From positions 28,450,262-28,514,261 of the forward strand of contig JAJEKV010000002.1 of the NCBI GenBank assembly GCA_021234155.1: a stretch of DNA of 64,000 nt, given 5' to 3'. A program made the translations under genes and the position numbers. Position 1 is the stretch's first letter. Every line of letters begins with the position of its first letter. Positions 21,668-33,222 of this stretch are shown here, in pieces. Under the pieces are notes generated by a model, which did no database searches, had not been told where the DNA came from, and saw only the letters and a list, made by a program, of their open reading frames with translations. This stretch comes from Isoetes taiwanensis (lineage: Eukaryota; Streptophyta; Lycopodiopsida; Isoetales; Isoetaceae).

Positions 21668-22394
21668 ATAGTTGAACCATCACACTGGCATATCATAATC
21701 CCAAATAGTACCAAGAGCTCTTGAGAAAGACAAGAAATTCAAACAATCTTCCAATCTGCACCAAATTTAGGATTCTGTTTGTATGCCTTCTTAACCGGCA
21801 GGTCCTCGCCTATTTAGCAGGAATTGATTTCCAACATAGATCAATTTTGCTGTACAATTTAGCAGATCTACTATGGTATGAAAGGTCCAGCACCCAATTC
21901 ATTCTAGGTAAGTAGTACTTGCGTAAGACATGAATTATTAGATAAACTACAACCAGTACAGAAAAGCTCTAACTTATGAATGAGTGATGCTAAAGTTCTG
22001 CAAGGAATCCAAAAGCAAATTTTACAACAGGCAAATGCAAAGCAGGGCAACTCATAACCTCAACCTTTTGAAGCATTAGAAATTACGAATCTAGGGTCTA
22101 GCATGACACTCTAAGTCTGTCCCAAAGTTCAAATCCAGGAATTTGGAACTATTAGCAGAATATAATTGACCCATAATCAAGAACATCTATATAATGGAGT
22201 TCCTATATAATGGAACTGCATGTTATAATTGACCATGCCATATAACAAGAAACTGATTCAGAAACCCATAATCTTCCCTTCAATTTTTGCAAGATAAATA
22301 ACTAAAATTTAATGAAAGCAATTTCTCCACAATACGATTTAAGGATTCGCGAAAACACGATTCTAAAATATGATAATTAAAAGAAAAATACATA

Positions 22395-22640
22395 CCTAGC
22401 AACATTCTCCCATCGCTCTTTTCCATTGGCCATTCTTTCTTGTATTCCTCCTCTAGTTTGCAAGTTAATGTCTTTCTTCCGAGCATCATTGAGAATAATC
22501 ATCTCATTGAGAGACCATTGTGTGCCTCGTGCAAGAGAACGGCCTAAGTTCATGTTTTGAGTGGCTTGAGCGGCTTGAGAATTGAATTCCATAGGACCCA
22601 ATGAAACATTTGTGTTTTGAGTGGCTTTGGAGCTGGCTTC
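22395..22640 (-). pseudogene. Element A ORF1 exon 1: start of the Myb/SANT-like protein
   Basis: From the ATG near 22640 the protein reads MEASSKATQNTNVSLGPMEF, with a Gln/Asn-rich leader. It continues into TQWSLNEMIILNDARKKDIN and KERWENVAR, the first half of a trihelix/Myb-like domain. A GTATGT donor at 22393-22394 joins in phase to 19561. The intron of about 2.8 kb is enlarged by the U-box relic. Confidence 0.7.
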
Positions 22641-23187
22641 CATGTCTGAAAGAGCATAGAATTCCTATATAAATTCAAGTTCTCATCAGTAAATGCAAAT
22701 GCACAAGGAATCATCACAAGGAAGTAAATGCACAAGGAAGCAAATGCCCATCACTCATATCGCCAATTCCGTTCTCCATTGCTACACCATTGCTGTTTTC
22801 CCGCCACCGGAGTTTTACGGATTGCTTCAAGATTTTACCTATTGCTGCAGGTGAAGATCGAAAATGACCAGAAATGGAGGTCAAGACGTCTCCCTTGACG
22901 TAGCAACCGGTCGACCAGGAATTGCTGGAGCAATTTGACGTCCAACGGTTTGGACGTTGAGCCGCCCGACAAAAAAAAAATAACATGTGAATAGGTTTTT
23001 TATTACATGTGAAGTGTCTCGGGATGCCTCACATGTAACGTCTCCGGCGGCCCCCCAACATCAACGTCTCTGGCAAAAATTTTGGGGCGTTCACATGCTG
23101 GACGTCATTTTTTTTTTCCTGTAGGGTTTTAGGTTTTGTCATTTTCGTGCCTCTAGCTGGTAACAAACTTCGTGCCGGTATTGGATA

Positions 23188-24291
23188 TGGCTCCAACGAG
23201 AGATCCAACGAGATTTAACCGTGCTGCCTTCTTCCAACTAGTGCTAGATGATGCTTGTTCTATTCCAGCTCGTACGAGCTCATTTTGAGCGTAGATCAAG
23301 AATTTTGCAGCTGCTCCTGGATGGTGGAAGTAGTGGGAGTGTTCTTGCTGCTCAATATCAGATCTTTCTCTCAGTTGCAATGACCTGGGTTCATAGAATT
23401 TTCAGATATCATAGAATTTTCAGATATATAGAGGGTGTCTTCTATATCAGACCACGATCTATTCATTGGTGGGGGCATTTTGCATCAGAGATCAATGGAA
23501 TTGATCCTCACAGGTACAAAGAGTTATTCCATGTAAATTTAGAGCAGTTTGAGCATCTATGCTCCATATTAGCTCCCTCCTTGACTTCAAGCCCACCTCC
23601 TGGATTAATTAACATCCCAACAAGAAATGTTCCATTGGGTTTGAAGGTAGCTGCCGCTCTATCTAGAATAGCAACAAGAAATAGCTATTTGAGTGTGTCT
23701 GAACAAGTAGGATTAGCACCAGCAACTATTCACAAGTACGTGAAACAACTTAGTGATGCAATTGTCAGACATATGAGTCATTACTTGCATTGGCCTGAGG
23801 ACTTGAATGAGGTTAAGAATGGATTCGAAGAGTGGAGAGGATTTCCCAACACTCATTTCGAGTTAGATCTTCCAGCAAATGCTTGTGCTATTGATTACTA
23901 TGATAAGGACAAGGATTATTCAATTACTTTACAAGCAGTGGTGGACATTCGAGCGAGGTTCTTAGATGTCTTCGTTGGAACCCCAGGTAGCGGCAATGAT
24001 ATTAATATCATTCGTAAATCACCTTTGTGTAACAATGCTATTCATGGAATGCTTTTCAATGGGCCAAGAGTTACAGGAAGAGGATTCACATTTCCTGAGT
24101 CCATTATAGCGGATGCAGGATACTCTGATCTGCCATGGCTAGTGCTTCCCTATCCTGGAGGTCACTTGCAAGATGATTTCAAAAGCTTTAACTACTTACT
24201 ATGTAGCAGCAGTGCTGAGAGAACATTTAGTATATTTAAGAGCAAGTGGAGACTGTTTTATAAAAAGTTTGTGAGAACGTTGAAGACTTAG
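23188..24291 (+). pseudogene. Harbinger transposase of element B
   Basis: The frame is open from 23248 to 24291 (347 residues) but the natural start, MAPTRDPTRF at 23188, is in another frame. The order is an N-terminal helical region (HRYKELFHVNLEQFEHL), helix-turn-helix (VGLAPATIHKYVKQLSD), ITLQAVVDIRARFLDVFVGT, ESIIADAGYSDLPWLVLPYP and the Glu-bearing CSSSAERTFSIFKSKWRLF. A short deletion removes the first catalytic Asp: the sequence passes from GFPN straight to THFELDLPANA. It is therefore catalytically dead. A 17-bp tandem duplication (AGAATTTTCAGATAT) lies at 23394-23428. Confidence 0.85.
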
Positions 24292-24479
24292 CAAATGTAA
24301 TATATGCTTGTTGCATTCTCCACAACTACTTAATTGAGGTTGGTGAAAAAGAGAATCCTAACTCAGCACCAATTGTTGATGGCGAATACGTTGAGTTCCT
24401 CAGGGCTCCTGCAGGAAGAAGATCCAATGCTCATGACGCTGCTATGCAACTTAGGGATAATTTAAAAACTTACCTTTTG

Positions 24480-24951
24480 GGAGCATGATTTGACTACTGC
24501 ATCAGCCACAGCTGCCATCTTCTCTGTCATCATTTGTAGTTGCTGAGCAATTGACAAGTCTACTTGCAGCATTTTCTCTATCATGTCTCATCTGTGAATG
24601 CTTTCCTCTCTCCTTTGAATGTTATCCTCTCTTGTTGTAGCTGCTAGTTGCTCAGCTGTTTTCATAAGAGCAGGCCCTATTTCTTGAAAGGAGTCTTCTT
24701 TTGTCTTGCACTTTCTTTTGCCAGAGCTAAAACGGGGAGTGCTACTTGGTGGAATTTCCTCCTTGGGAGGCTGCATAGTTGGAGGCTGTCTAATTGGAGC
24801 TTGCCTTGTTGGAGTGCTACTTGGTGGAATTTCCTCCCTAGGAGGTTGCATAGTTGGAGGCTGCCTAGGTAGAGTTTGCCTAGTTGGAGTTTGCTGCACT
24901 GATGGGTGTAGAGGACGATTGAGTCCAGATCGACGTCGTGTCCTTGACTAA
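24480..24951 (-). pseudogene. Element B ORF1 C-terminal part, Pro/Thr-rich
   Basis: The minus strand encodes a duplicated Pro-rich segment (PPTMQPPREEIPPSSTPTRQ and its repeat), a basic KRKCKTK cluster and a helical AEQLAATTREDNIQRREESI tail. Further low-complexity helical sequence follows downstream. This is the linker and C-terminal helix typical of Harbinger Myb-like ORF1 proteins. Element A lacks it. Confidence 0.6.
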
Positions 24952-25199
24952 ACTCTTCACAATCTGCTTCAGAGTCTGCAAAAGTATAGAGATTTCCTAC
25001 ATAACACCATAATCACCAAAAGTCGAAGAGAATTTTTGAAGAACACTTATTATGGAATTTTCACCTAGTTGGCTTTCTTTCGTCTAGATATAATAGGTTG
25101 TGGTTGTTATGCGAGATTTCATCCAACTGTCCATGTGATCATACAACTATAAAAGAATACAAAGAAAAAGTATTAGCTTCAAAAAATCTCAGGTTCAGT

Positions 25200-25408
25200 T
25201 TAAGATTTATATTGTTATTACAAACCTCTGTAAGAAAATTTTGAGGCAAGTTCAGCTCAACATGTTTAGCTCGTCCAAGGTTCCAATATGAGTCTCTACC
25301 AGAAGGCACGTTCTTTTCATAAGCATGAATTTTGGAATATTCCTTGCGCGCCATTTTGAATGGCATTGATCAGCACTCCGATTGCAACCATATTTTCTAC
25401 ATATGCTG
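25200..25408 (-). pseudogene. Element B ORF1 exon 2: Myb/SANT-like domain half
   Basis: Encodes CRKYGCNRSADQCHSKW, then a short deletion breaks the frame before KIHAYEKNVPSGRDSYWNLG and KHVELNLPQNF. It is parallel to exon 2 of element A (19375-19561). Confidence 0.7.
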
Positions 25409-26613
25409 CATACAACTACAAGTTCAATACAACAAAGAGCTAACAACGTGTTTCTTTCGCACTTTTCTAATCAGACATAGCCTTTTTATATATAGATTAA
25501 TCGGCTAACACAAGGTTCTACAACATTGAAGAACTGCTGAACACTATTGCTGATCTTCTCTGAGCATTGTCTGCTTGTGATAGTTTTAAACAAAATTTAA
25601 AAAATAAATAAAAAATTGGTTCAGGTCAAATGAATTCACAAGAATATGCAAAGCAAAGGTTATTTAAGTCATCTTTTCTATCATTTGTTGGATCATTTCA
25701 TAAAATAGCATGTTTGGCCATGTGAAATTAATTTCATAAATCTGGATCTTTGACAAGAAGATAAAACCATCATATTCTTTGTATTCTAAGATGTAAAATC
25801 ATGTCAAATGTAGCTTCATGGGGATGCTTCTCAATTTATTTATATATAGCATCTCAAAAACTGCTAACCAGAGTTTCCCATTAACTCTAGCTGCAGCATG
25901 CAATGCAACTTTTGGCTCTACCAATTCTAATACAAATGAAAGAAAGGGTAGAATTAGCCATCCACTATCTGCATATGAGCATTACTAATTCCAATCTTGG
26001 GTTCAACTTTACTAATTCCAAGTCCTGTGAGATCACTTTGAATTCTAACTTCCGAATGTTGCAATCACGTTATACCAACACCCAACAGCATTGCTTGCTC
26101 CATAAACCAATATAACATTTCAGTTTGTACATTGGTCATCCATTCTCATGCAATGTACCCTTCGTTAGTTCATCTAATAGAGCATGGATGCTGCACCTAC
26201 AAGACATGGCAATGGCATATTGATATGCAGGAACGCCAAATTTATCCCAAGTGATAACTGCATGTTATAAGAAACTGATTCAGAAACCCATACTCTTCCC
26301 TTCAATTTTTACAAGATCATCAACTAAAATTCAATGAAAATGATTTCTCCACAATGCATTTTAGCTCTAGACTGCTCATTTTTCTCAGAGCTAAGTTTCT
26401 AGAGTAGTAAACAAAGGGCCAAAGTCTTGTAAGAAGAACTTTGACAAAAGGGTCGCTTGGGCTGTTCTAGAAGAATAATCAATTATAGAAACAATGGTGC
26501 CATCTTGGATATTGTCCAGGAAACTCCTGAATTGCAGGGCCTGCCATCTAGCCCCATATAATTATGTGGCACAAATATCTTCAATGTGGAACACAGGTAA
26601 GAAATAAAATCCT

Positions 26614-28384
26614 TCATTGTCGTTCTCTTGTAAGACGATCTAAGAACTGGCCTTGGTTCTTCCCCTTGCCCCTTGAGGTTTTAGTCTTCTGCTTCTTTTT
26701 TTGGTCGTGGTCCCACCAAACCTTTAGCTTTCTTACTTTTGTTTTCCTTCTTGGTGGCATTGGATCTTTTCTTTCTACTGCCACCTGGTACTTCCTTGGT
26801 AACACAGTTTGCAACTCCACCAGCATCTTCTGTCTCCACTAGAATCTCTAGCAAGATCTGCAGCATAAAACATAAGATTAGTGCAAGTTGAAAGCAAAAG
26901 AGCAGAACTCAGCGGATGCCAACACTCAAGCAAGAACTCATGATCCTCTCTTTCTCTTGGATATATAGGAAGATTTTGTATGCCACAGCTCTGACATTTT
27001 TGCATCAAGCAATCATGTTTATACCATTCTTCACCCTCGCTCTTGTTGTAAACCACAGCCCTCCAAAGCTCATTGCTTGAGTCATATGTATGTTGGCTGG
27101 CTAGACACTTCTCACCAAGTCCACAAACCTTACAATATCAATTGCACACCACCATGAAAGCCAGTTTTTGCTAATCTTAAAGCATTCAGGCCTACTATGG
27201 CATACTCCAACTTCATATGGTATATGCAACAGCAGGTTTATCTTTCTGATATTTTCTATAAGAGAAACAGGGTATTCAGGGTGTGCCTTTTTGTATTGTT
27301 GAAAAAGCTGCTGCTGAATAGTGGTCTTCAGTTAGAAATATTTATGCAAGAATTGCAAGGAGTTTTTGTATGGAAACTTATACCTGTGTGACCTCCATAA
27401 GATGCAAGGGATAAAAAATTTGGACGCCTGAGTCTCCAACAGAGTTCACAACATCCTTCTTGCAAGGAAAGACTCTGCTATTTTGTTTCCAGAATTCTGT
27501 AATGCTTTGCTTGCAAGCAGGGGTGAGAGAATCATACCTCAACCTTCTTTGGAAGTTAGACCACAGACCATTTCCAATGACGGCTTCCAATTTTCTTAAT
27601 ATAGCAGTTGTAATTGTTGTCCTTGTGGAATCTATCATAAGAAATATTGCAAATTATTCAATGAACCTCTCCCAGCCAGCAGCTAGTAGATACAAGCGCT
27701 TAAAAGCATAAAGAATCACTTACATGAAATCAAGAAATAAATGTACCTAACAGCCCTGCCATAGTAGAATTGCATCTCGATTTTATGGACGAAGCCATCA
27801 CCAGTGTCGAGGTTTTGGCTCTCCAAATATCATGGTTCTTTTGCCTCTTTGTGGCTACCATTGTCTGTTTCAAGTTGTTGAGCAGCACCCCTGCTACCTT
27901 GCACTCTTTTGGATTGGCCGATGTGATGAACCACCTGCTTCATCACATCGGCCTTAATTTCGGGTGAATGCTCCTTGGTAAGCTTGTTGAAGTAATCAAC
28001 TGTAAGCTTGGCTATTTCTTGCCTGCGTCTGCTGCTCAGATCTTCCCATTCAACCACTATTTTTTTCATCTTATTCCATAATCTGGCATCTCTCTTTCTC
28101 TATGCATCCAATTTCTTGTAAATTGCAGAGGAAACTGGATCTTCACGCGATATCTCCTGTGTTTCAGTGAGATCCAACAAATGTGGACCAATGTATTGGA
28201 ATTCATCTGGCCAAAAATCCAATGCTAAACGTGTGATTGCCTCCAGATCTGTATCAGGGAGGGCCATGACTTCTTGACAGAGGGAGAATAAGTGAATTGG
28301 AGGTTGTGCGAGCCATGAGCTCGAAGTAGTTGGAGGCTCGATCGAATTTGCATCGTAACACCACTCGCCCGAAAATCCAGCCAA
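26614..28384 (-). pseudogene. Unrecognised multi-exon gene with a CxxC motif, broken
   Basis: A series of open segments on the minus strand reads like exons of one gene. 28384-27830 is continuous except for one TAG at about 28100: an acidic/aromatic start (MAGFSGEWCYDANSIEPPTT), then RLWNKMKKIVVEWEDLSSRR and a helical segment ending in Gln-rich sequence. 27638-27378 encodes a helical region (ILRKLEAVIGNGLWSNFQRR; CKQSITEFWKQNSRVFPCKK). 27056-26900 has CLMQKCQSCGIQNLPIYPRE, a possible zinc-binding CxxxxCxxC. 26866-26681 ends in a Lys-rich basic tail. I cannot name the family. Exon borders are uncertain. It directly follows Harbinger element B. Confidence 0.4.
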
Positions 28385-29568
28385 AATTCCTTAATCATTT
28401 AACAGTTCGCTGCTGAGGTGGATATGTGAGTACATGAAGGGCATGGAAATGACGGGCGGTTACACCCATCAGCACTCAAATTAAGCAAAGGCAGGGGTGC
28501 TTTAAGCGAGCTAAACCCCTGCTATAAGCATACGTCCGGACGCATACTTTTGATACCCACTAACATACTTTTGCCCATATCTGGAATTGCAGCAAGAGTC
28601 TTAGTTTGAAGCAAGAGTATTATTTTTTCTCAAGAATAAACCAGGAACTAGAAGCAGCCTTAAGCCATTAGACACACGAAATAGAGCAGAAAAAACTCTA
28701 GAAACAACAACATACCTTTTCTAATTCGTAAGTTTTTTGTACAGTCACCTTCCATTGGTCCAGCAAAAGATTTAGTTACAGACAGACTAAAACTACAAAA
28801 GCCCAGTGGGCTACAATATCATGTATCTCTCAGCAAAAATCTATGAGCTACAATATCATGCATCTCTCAGTATTATGTATCTCTGAGCACAGACCTATCT
28901 TCCTGCCTCTAACCTCTGCCGTGATGATTTTCAAATGCATTAGTAATATATGCAACATATCTGGTTCCGTGGAAATTTCTTATAGAAAATCTTAATCTAA
29001 AATGGCTTTTGTCGAAATTTTGGCGGTTATGCCTGTCCTAGCAGACACCTTGGGGTTTATGCATTTAAGATTTCTTTCCTCAACCCATTTTCATTGCAAA
29101 GTCTATGATCTGCAAACCTAAGCTTCATAAATCCAGGCCAGATGCAAAATACCTTCACAAAAGTATCTCACGGACAAGAAATATCTTCACAGATACAGGC
29201 ATTTTGCGGAAATGTGAAGATCGGAACAGATAAAACTAAGAAAAAAATTTGCCTCTCCTTCTGTTTTTTCTCAAAAATGTATTTTGTAATGCACTTTCGT
29301 ATTTCAGAATACAAAATGGTTTGCACTTTCACTTCATCAAGTATCCCTTTGTCCAGTATCCCCACAAAATAAAATTCATCCCCAAACCGTTGTCTAGTAT
29401 CCCTACACAACAAAAATTCCAGGTTATCTAAATTCAAGGAAAATGTCTTGTTTATGGAAATTCGTAGAAAATACCTAGTTCGAGGAAAATTCATGAAAAC
29501 TCGACATATATGCTGTGAACTCTAGGGGCTGAGAATACTAGCTAATGGCTTTTTTTTTTTTGCCTTTT
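28385..29568. other. Non-coding stretch, nothing recognised
   Basis: AT-rich, with short ORFs lacking recognisable motifs. Local near-repeats (CAATATCATG...ATCTCTCAG) occur around 28815-28890. Confidence 0.45.
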
Positions 29569-29672
29569 GCTATTCTGGAATAAGATGTGTATTCCAGAAT
29601 ACAAAAAGGGTTTGTTTTTCTTTCCCTTTCACTATTCTGGAATAGGAAAGTGTATTCCAGAATACAAAAAAT
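29569..29672. repeat. Tandem hairpin repeat
   Basis: Two direct copies about 60 bp apart, each containing TATTCTGGAATA and its complement TATTCCAGAATA separated by 9-10 bp and followed by CAAAAA. Each can form a 12-bp stem. Confidence 0.85.
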
Positions 29673-30728
29673 GTTTCATTTGTTCAAAGCAGTATCCCCT
29701 TTTTGCTACTATCTCCACATTTTAAACCAGAGGAATTTGCTACTTTCTGTAACACATGAAAAAGCATATATTCATGGCCCGTTTTGGATCAAAGAACTCT
29801 AATCGTTGTTATTTTTTCCTTTCCCTATATTAGAGTAAAAAGTATATTCTAGGATACCTAAGGGATTCTATCACATGAATTCTCTATCTACTTTTTGCCA
29901 TTATCTCCAGGATTAGACAAAATAGAATGATGTTAATTTTTTTATTTGTGAAAAGCGGAGATGCATTCATGGTCGAGAGTAAAGATAACGATAACAATTG
30001 CTCACACCTCCTTCATCACTCCTCACACTCCTTTCTTTCATAACTAAGAGTACCCAAAACTTGTAAATTTGTTATGTGAGTATTGAAGATGAAATATTTT
30101 AAATTTGAAAATACTATATTTTAGTTGAATACTTCACTTGTTTTTTCACTTGAAAATTTTGTCCTCTAGAAATAGAAGTTCTCTCCAAAACACAAACTAT
30201 TTTTTAGGAATATTCTTTTTGCTCCCGTTTAGACGATTTGCTCCCGTTTAATATGCAATCTTGTTGCTAACTAGGTTGCAGAAGAGGAAGATTGTCTTGA
30301 CCACAGATGGCTGTAGATATACTAGGATGTGGTTAGCTCGGCCACATGTCCTTCTCTACAATCCCGTTATAATTATGAATGTAGAGTTGTTTTATGCTAA
30401 GCCTGCCCTTCATGCAGCTATACCGTAAGCTTTTTCCTTTACTAAACTGATAACCTCATTTTCAAAAATTTACTACAGACAACAAATCATGAACCAGTTA
30501 TAGAACAGATTCTAAAAATGCTTGAGAACCACCAACTCTGTGAATTTATCACAGCCTTAACTTGGAATTTACATTTGTTGCAACTGATGTGAATGAACTC
30601 TGGCCATTCTCCATTGAATCGTTATTTCAGAATCAACCTTCAATGGTGAATTATTCATAGAAAGATAGAGCAACAATAATAATAGAACAAACATAGGCCA
30701 TGATAAGCAAAGGCAGCAAAGGAAATGG
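29673..30728. other. Non-coding stretch, nothing recognised
   Basis: AT-rich sequence. The last 170 bp or so are probably the 3' UTR and flank of the gene at 30729-31452. Confidence 0.45.
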
Positions 30729-31452
30729 TCAGGAAGCAGAGACGGATCCATAAATCCATTTAATATAGAATGTGGCATAAATTTTGCTGCCGCCATTGAT
30801 AATCTGGCCTGTGATCTCGAAATAGCCATCTAGAAACTTCTGGATGTAGCAAGGGCTAACCCCACATCCCCAGCAGGCATCAAAAGTGACATGAGCTACT
30901 TTGTATTGGTATTGAGGGTCACTGTAGTAGATATCGAAGGAGCCGTCGGTTCCTGAGGGAGACGATTTCCTTCCAGCAGCAGCTATTCTGAGCTCGCCTC
31001 CTGGGCTTAAGGTTTTTCCGTTTGGATTGCCAATCTCTGTACTGTAATCTCCCCAGCCTGGTACCCATTTTCCATAGCCTAAGCTTGCCCCTGAAATTGA
31101 TAGATACTCTGGTGCTCCTTCTCCAAGATACCATATGCTGATTTGCGCAAAATTACCTTCGCCCTTCAACTTTCCTTCACCTGCATAGCATCCAGTAAAC
31201 ATTCACCTTCAGTTTTGTTTTTCATCCCCTGCACAATGTTCTGCAAACATAAACACAAACAAAAACAAAAACGTAAACGTATAAATTCCACAGTTTTTCA
31301 CCTCTAGGTTGAATTATAGAACTTCCATTCTTTATTTCCAGGATTTTGCCTTCTTCTTTTCCTTTCCCTTTCCCTTCTTCTTCTCCCGACGAAACAACAA
31401 CCAGAAACAACAAGATTACCACAAAAAAATATTCAATCCCAAACTTTGCCAT
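30729..31452 (-). CDS. Secreted aegerolysin-like protein, two exons
   Basis: Exon 1 (31452-31302) encodes a signal peptide with a strongly hydrophobic core at about residues 8-21, then a short Lys/Glu/Gly-rich linker. A GT-AG intron (31301-31181) follows, joining in phase 1, and exon 2 runs from 31180 to 30729. The total is about 200 residues. Exon 2 has the aegerolysin (PF06355-type) pattern: a beta strand ending in an isoleucine-tryptophan pair, a glycine-lysine turn (GKWVPGWGDY), the signature GRKSSPSGTDGSFDIYYSD and a later Cys-x2-Cys region. Fungal and bacterial aegerolysins bind membrane lipids and some act in pore complexes with a partner protein; no partner gene is visible here. The role in this plant is unknown. 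An intact frame and consensus splice sites suggest a live gene. Family assignment is from motif pattern only. Confidence 0.65.
31181..31301 (-). other. Intron of the aegerolysin-like gene
   Basis: The minus strand shows donor GTGAAAAAC at 31301 and acceptor ATGCAG ending at 31181. Removing it restores phase between exon 1 and exon 2. Confidence 0.75.
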
Positions 31453-32779
31453 TGCACTTTTTGATATTTTGTGTTGCTCCTAAGGTTGCATTTTATAGAT
31501 AGATAGTGATAATTAATAAAGAGTAGGGGAGTAAAAAGAGAAAAAGAAAATTAATAATAAGTGCGACATGTGCAATGACAGAGATGACAAAGACAATAAT
31601 GTCAAGTAAGTTGGCGTGGCTTGCCACGTTGCAACCATTATAACCAAGAAGGAAAAAATGATGTAGCATTCTTGTCTGGCTTGTTACAACCCATTACCTC
31701 AGCAACAGGAAGTGTTGTTTCCACATCACAACAAAACAAGTCACAAGGAAAGACAAATAAGTATGGCATTTAAGACAACTATCTTACGATGTGAGCCCAC
31801 CCACTCTAGAAATGTTGAGGTTTAGTCCTCTTTTATCGTGTCTTATACCAATTCATAAGTTCTTACATTTCACTTTGACATGTTCATAAAACCTTCATTC
31901 CAAGGAGCCTATAATGTTCACAGTTATTTCATCTAAAGAGCCATGCGTTGTTGGACGTGTTCGCTTTTATTTCATACATATCAGACGTAGCTTTCTTACA
32001 ATGAGCCCAACAAGCTGCAAGTTTGCAAAAATTTATTGATGGAGAACTTGCGGCCACGTTGCATAATATATTTCTAGGCTTTCTTTGGCACCAACTGATT
32101 TGACTTCAAAGAGTGCGTAAAGAGGCATTTATATCTCTTTTTGGAGCCCTATGCACAGAGCAAAAGAGTAAAATATCAGATTAAACTTCTGGCATAAAAG
32201 TCCATACCACTTCTGTGATTGAGACATGTGGCCTAAAAATTCATAGCCACACTAGCTCATTACATCTCAACCTTTTTTCCTCAAATTTTGAAGCTTTCTT
32301 TTTCTTACTCGCACATGCACATTGAATATAGACGAACCTACAAAATGCCCCTATCTGTTTGGAAATTACCAAAATGCCTAAATCAAATGCCCCAATCCAG
32401 AATTTTCTCAAAAATTCTTAACCACACATGACAACCAAGATCAAGCCTCCCCCCTTTGATCCAATTGAGATGGAGTGCCCCATGCATGCCCACATGAGGT
32501 GTATGCATCCACCATGAGGTGGCACCATCCTACCCTCAATTTATTCAAACCAATGGATGGGATCAATCTTTACAAACTTGACACCTGCATGTGAGCTAGG
32601 TTGTCTATAACATATATATAATATTTAGATTTATTTTTTTCGTTCAATTTCGTTATCTGTTTTTAATGAAATAAGTTTGATTGTTTTTTAAAATCCGCTG
32701 CCATTTAGCAAAAAATCAAAACTATGGTCTAAAGCTGTGGATGTGTTGGCAACCCTCTTAACCTCTACCAATTCAATTC
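31453..32779. other. Upstream region of the aegerolysin-like gene, then nothing recognised
   Basis: The sequence to about 31.6 kb should include the minus-strand promoter; a TATAAAATG-like sequence lies near 31487-31495 on the minus strand. The rest is AT-rich with no gene. Confidence 0.4.
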
Positions 32780-33015
32780 TGTTGACAGGTGTATCTCATC
32801 CCCAATTAAAGGGCAGTCCCCAACTAATCAACGTCTAAACCTGCTTCTCAATTTAGGGCATAAATCATAATATTTCTATTTCTATTTTTCAAGCCAGCTA
32901 TTTATAGGATCATTCGATCCAAGTCTAACAGAGTGTTCTCTCATTTTATCTTAATGCAATCGTCTTGATTGTCCACTCATTGTCATTCGTTCATTGTCAA
33001 TTACCTGGATTTTCA
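32780..33015 (+). repeat. 5' LTR of a degenerate copia element
   Basis: It starts TGTTGACAGG and ends TTTTCA, followed directly by TGGTATTAGAGCTC, a one-mismatch version of the tRNA-iMet primer-binding site (33016 on). The left end is inferred from the TG start. No matching 3' LTR was found. Confidence 0.55.
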
Positions 33016-33190
33016 TGGTATTAGAGCTCATGACTCCTATCCAAGAATGACAAACTCTTCATCATCCTCACTCACCACAGGCTCCATTGATCCCATCTCT
33101 CCTAAAGGATTTAATCCCTCAAGATGCCATGCAATGTGCCTGAGTGACTCGCAGGGGGGTTTTTCGACCCATTTTCACCCGTACATGTAT

Positions 33191-33222
<32 letters not shown>

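Larger units (their letters stand above)
18158..22972. mobile_element. PIF/Harbinger element A, degenerate, with nested U-box relic
   Basis: This element carries a broken transposase on + (18230-19245) and a two-exon Myb-like ORF1 on - (exon 1 near 22395-22640, exon 2 19375-19561). Compared with element B, about 0.9 kb joining the transposase 3' end and the ORF1 3' part is deleted at 19246. The right end near 22930-22972 contains GACGTCCAAC motifs that echo GGACGTCA at the left end of element B, consistent with degenerate inverted termini. Confidence 0.7.
23013..26370. mobile_element. PIF/Harbinger element B, truncated
   Basis: A second copy related to element A, beginning with the CACATGTAACGTCTCC segment (about 23028) directly upstream of its transposase. 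It holds a transposase (+), the ORF1 3' part (-) that A has lost, ORF1 exon 2 (-) and intron sequence matching A up to about 26370 (compare 26257-26360 with 22216-22335). ORF1 exon 1 and the far terminus are missing. Confidence 0.72.
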
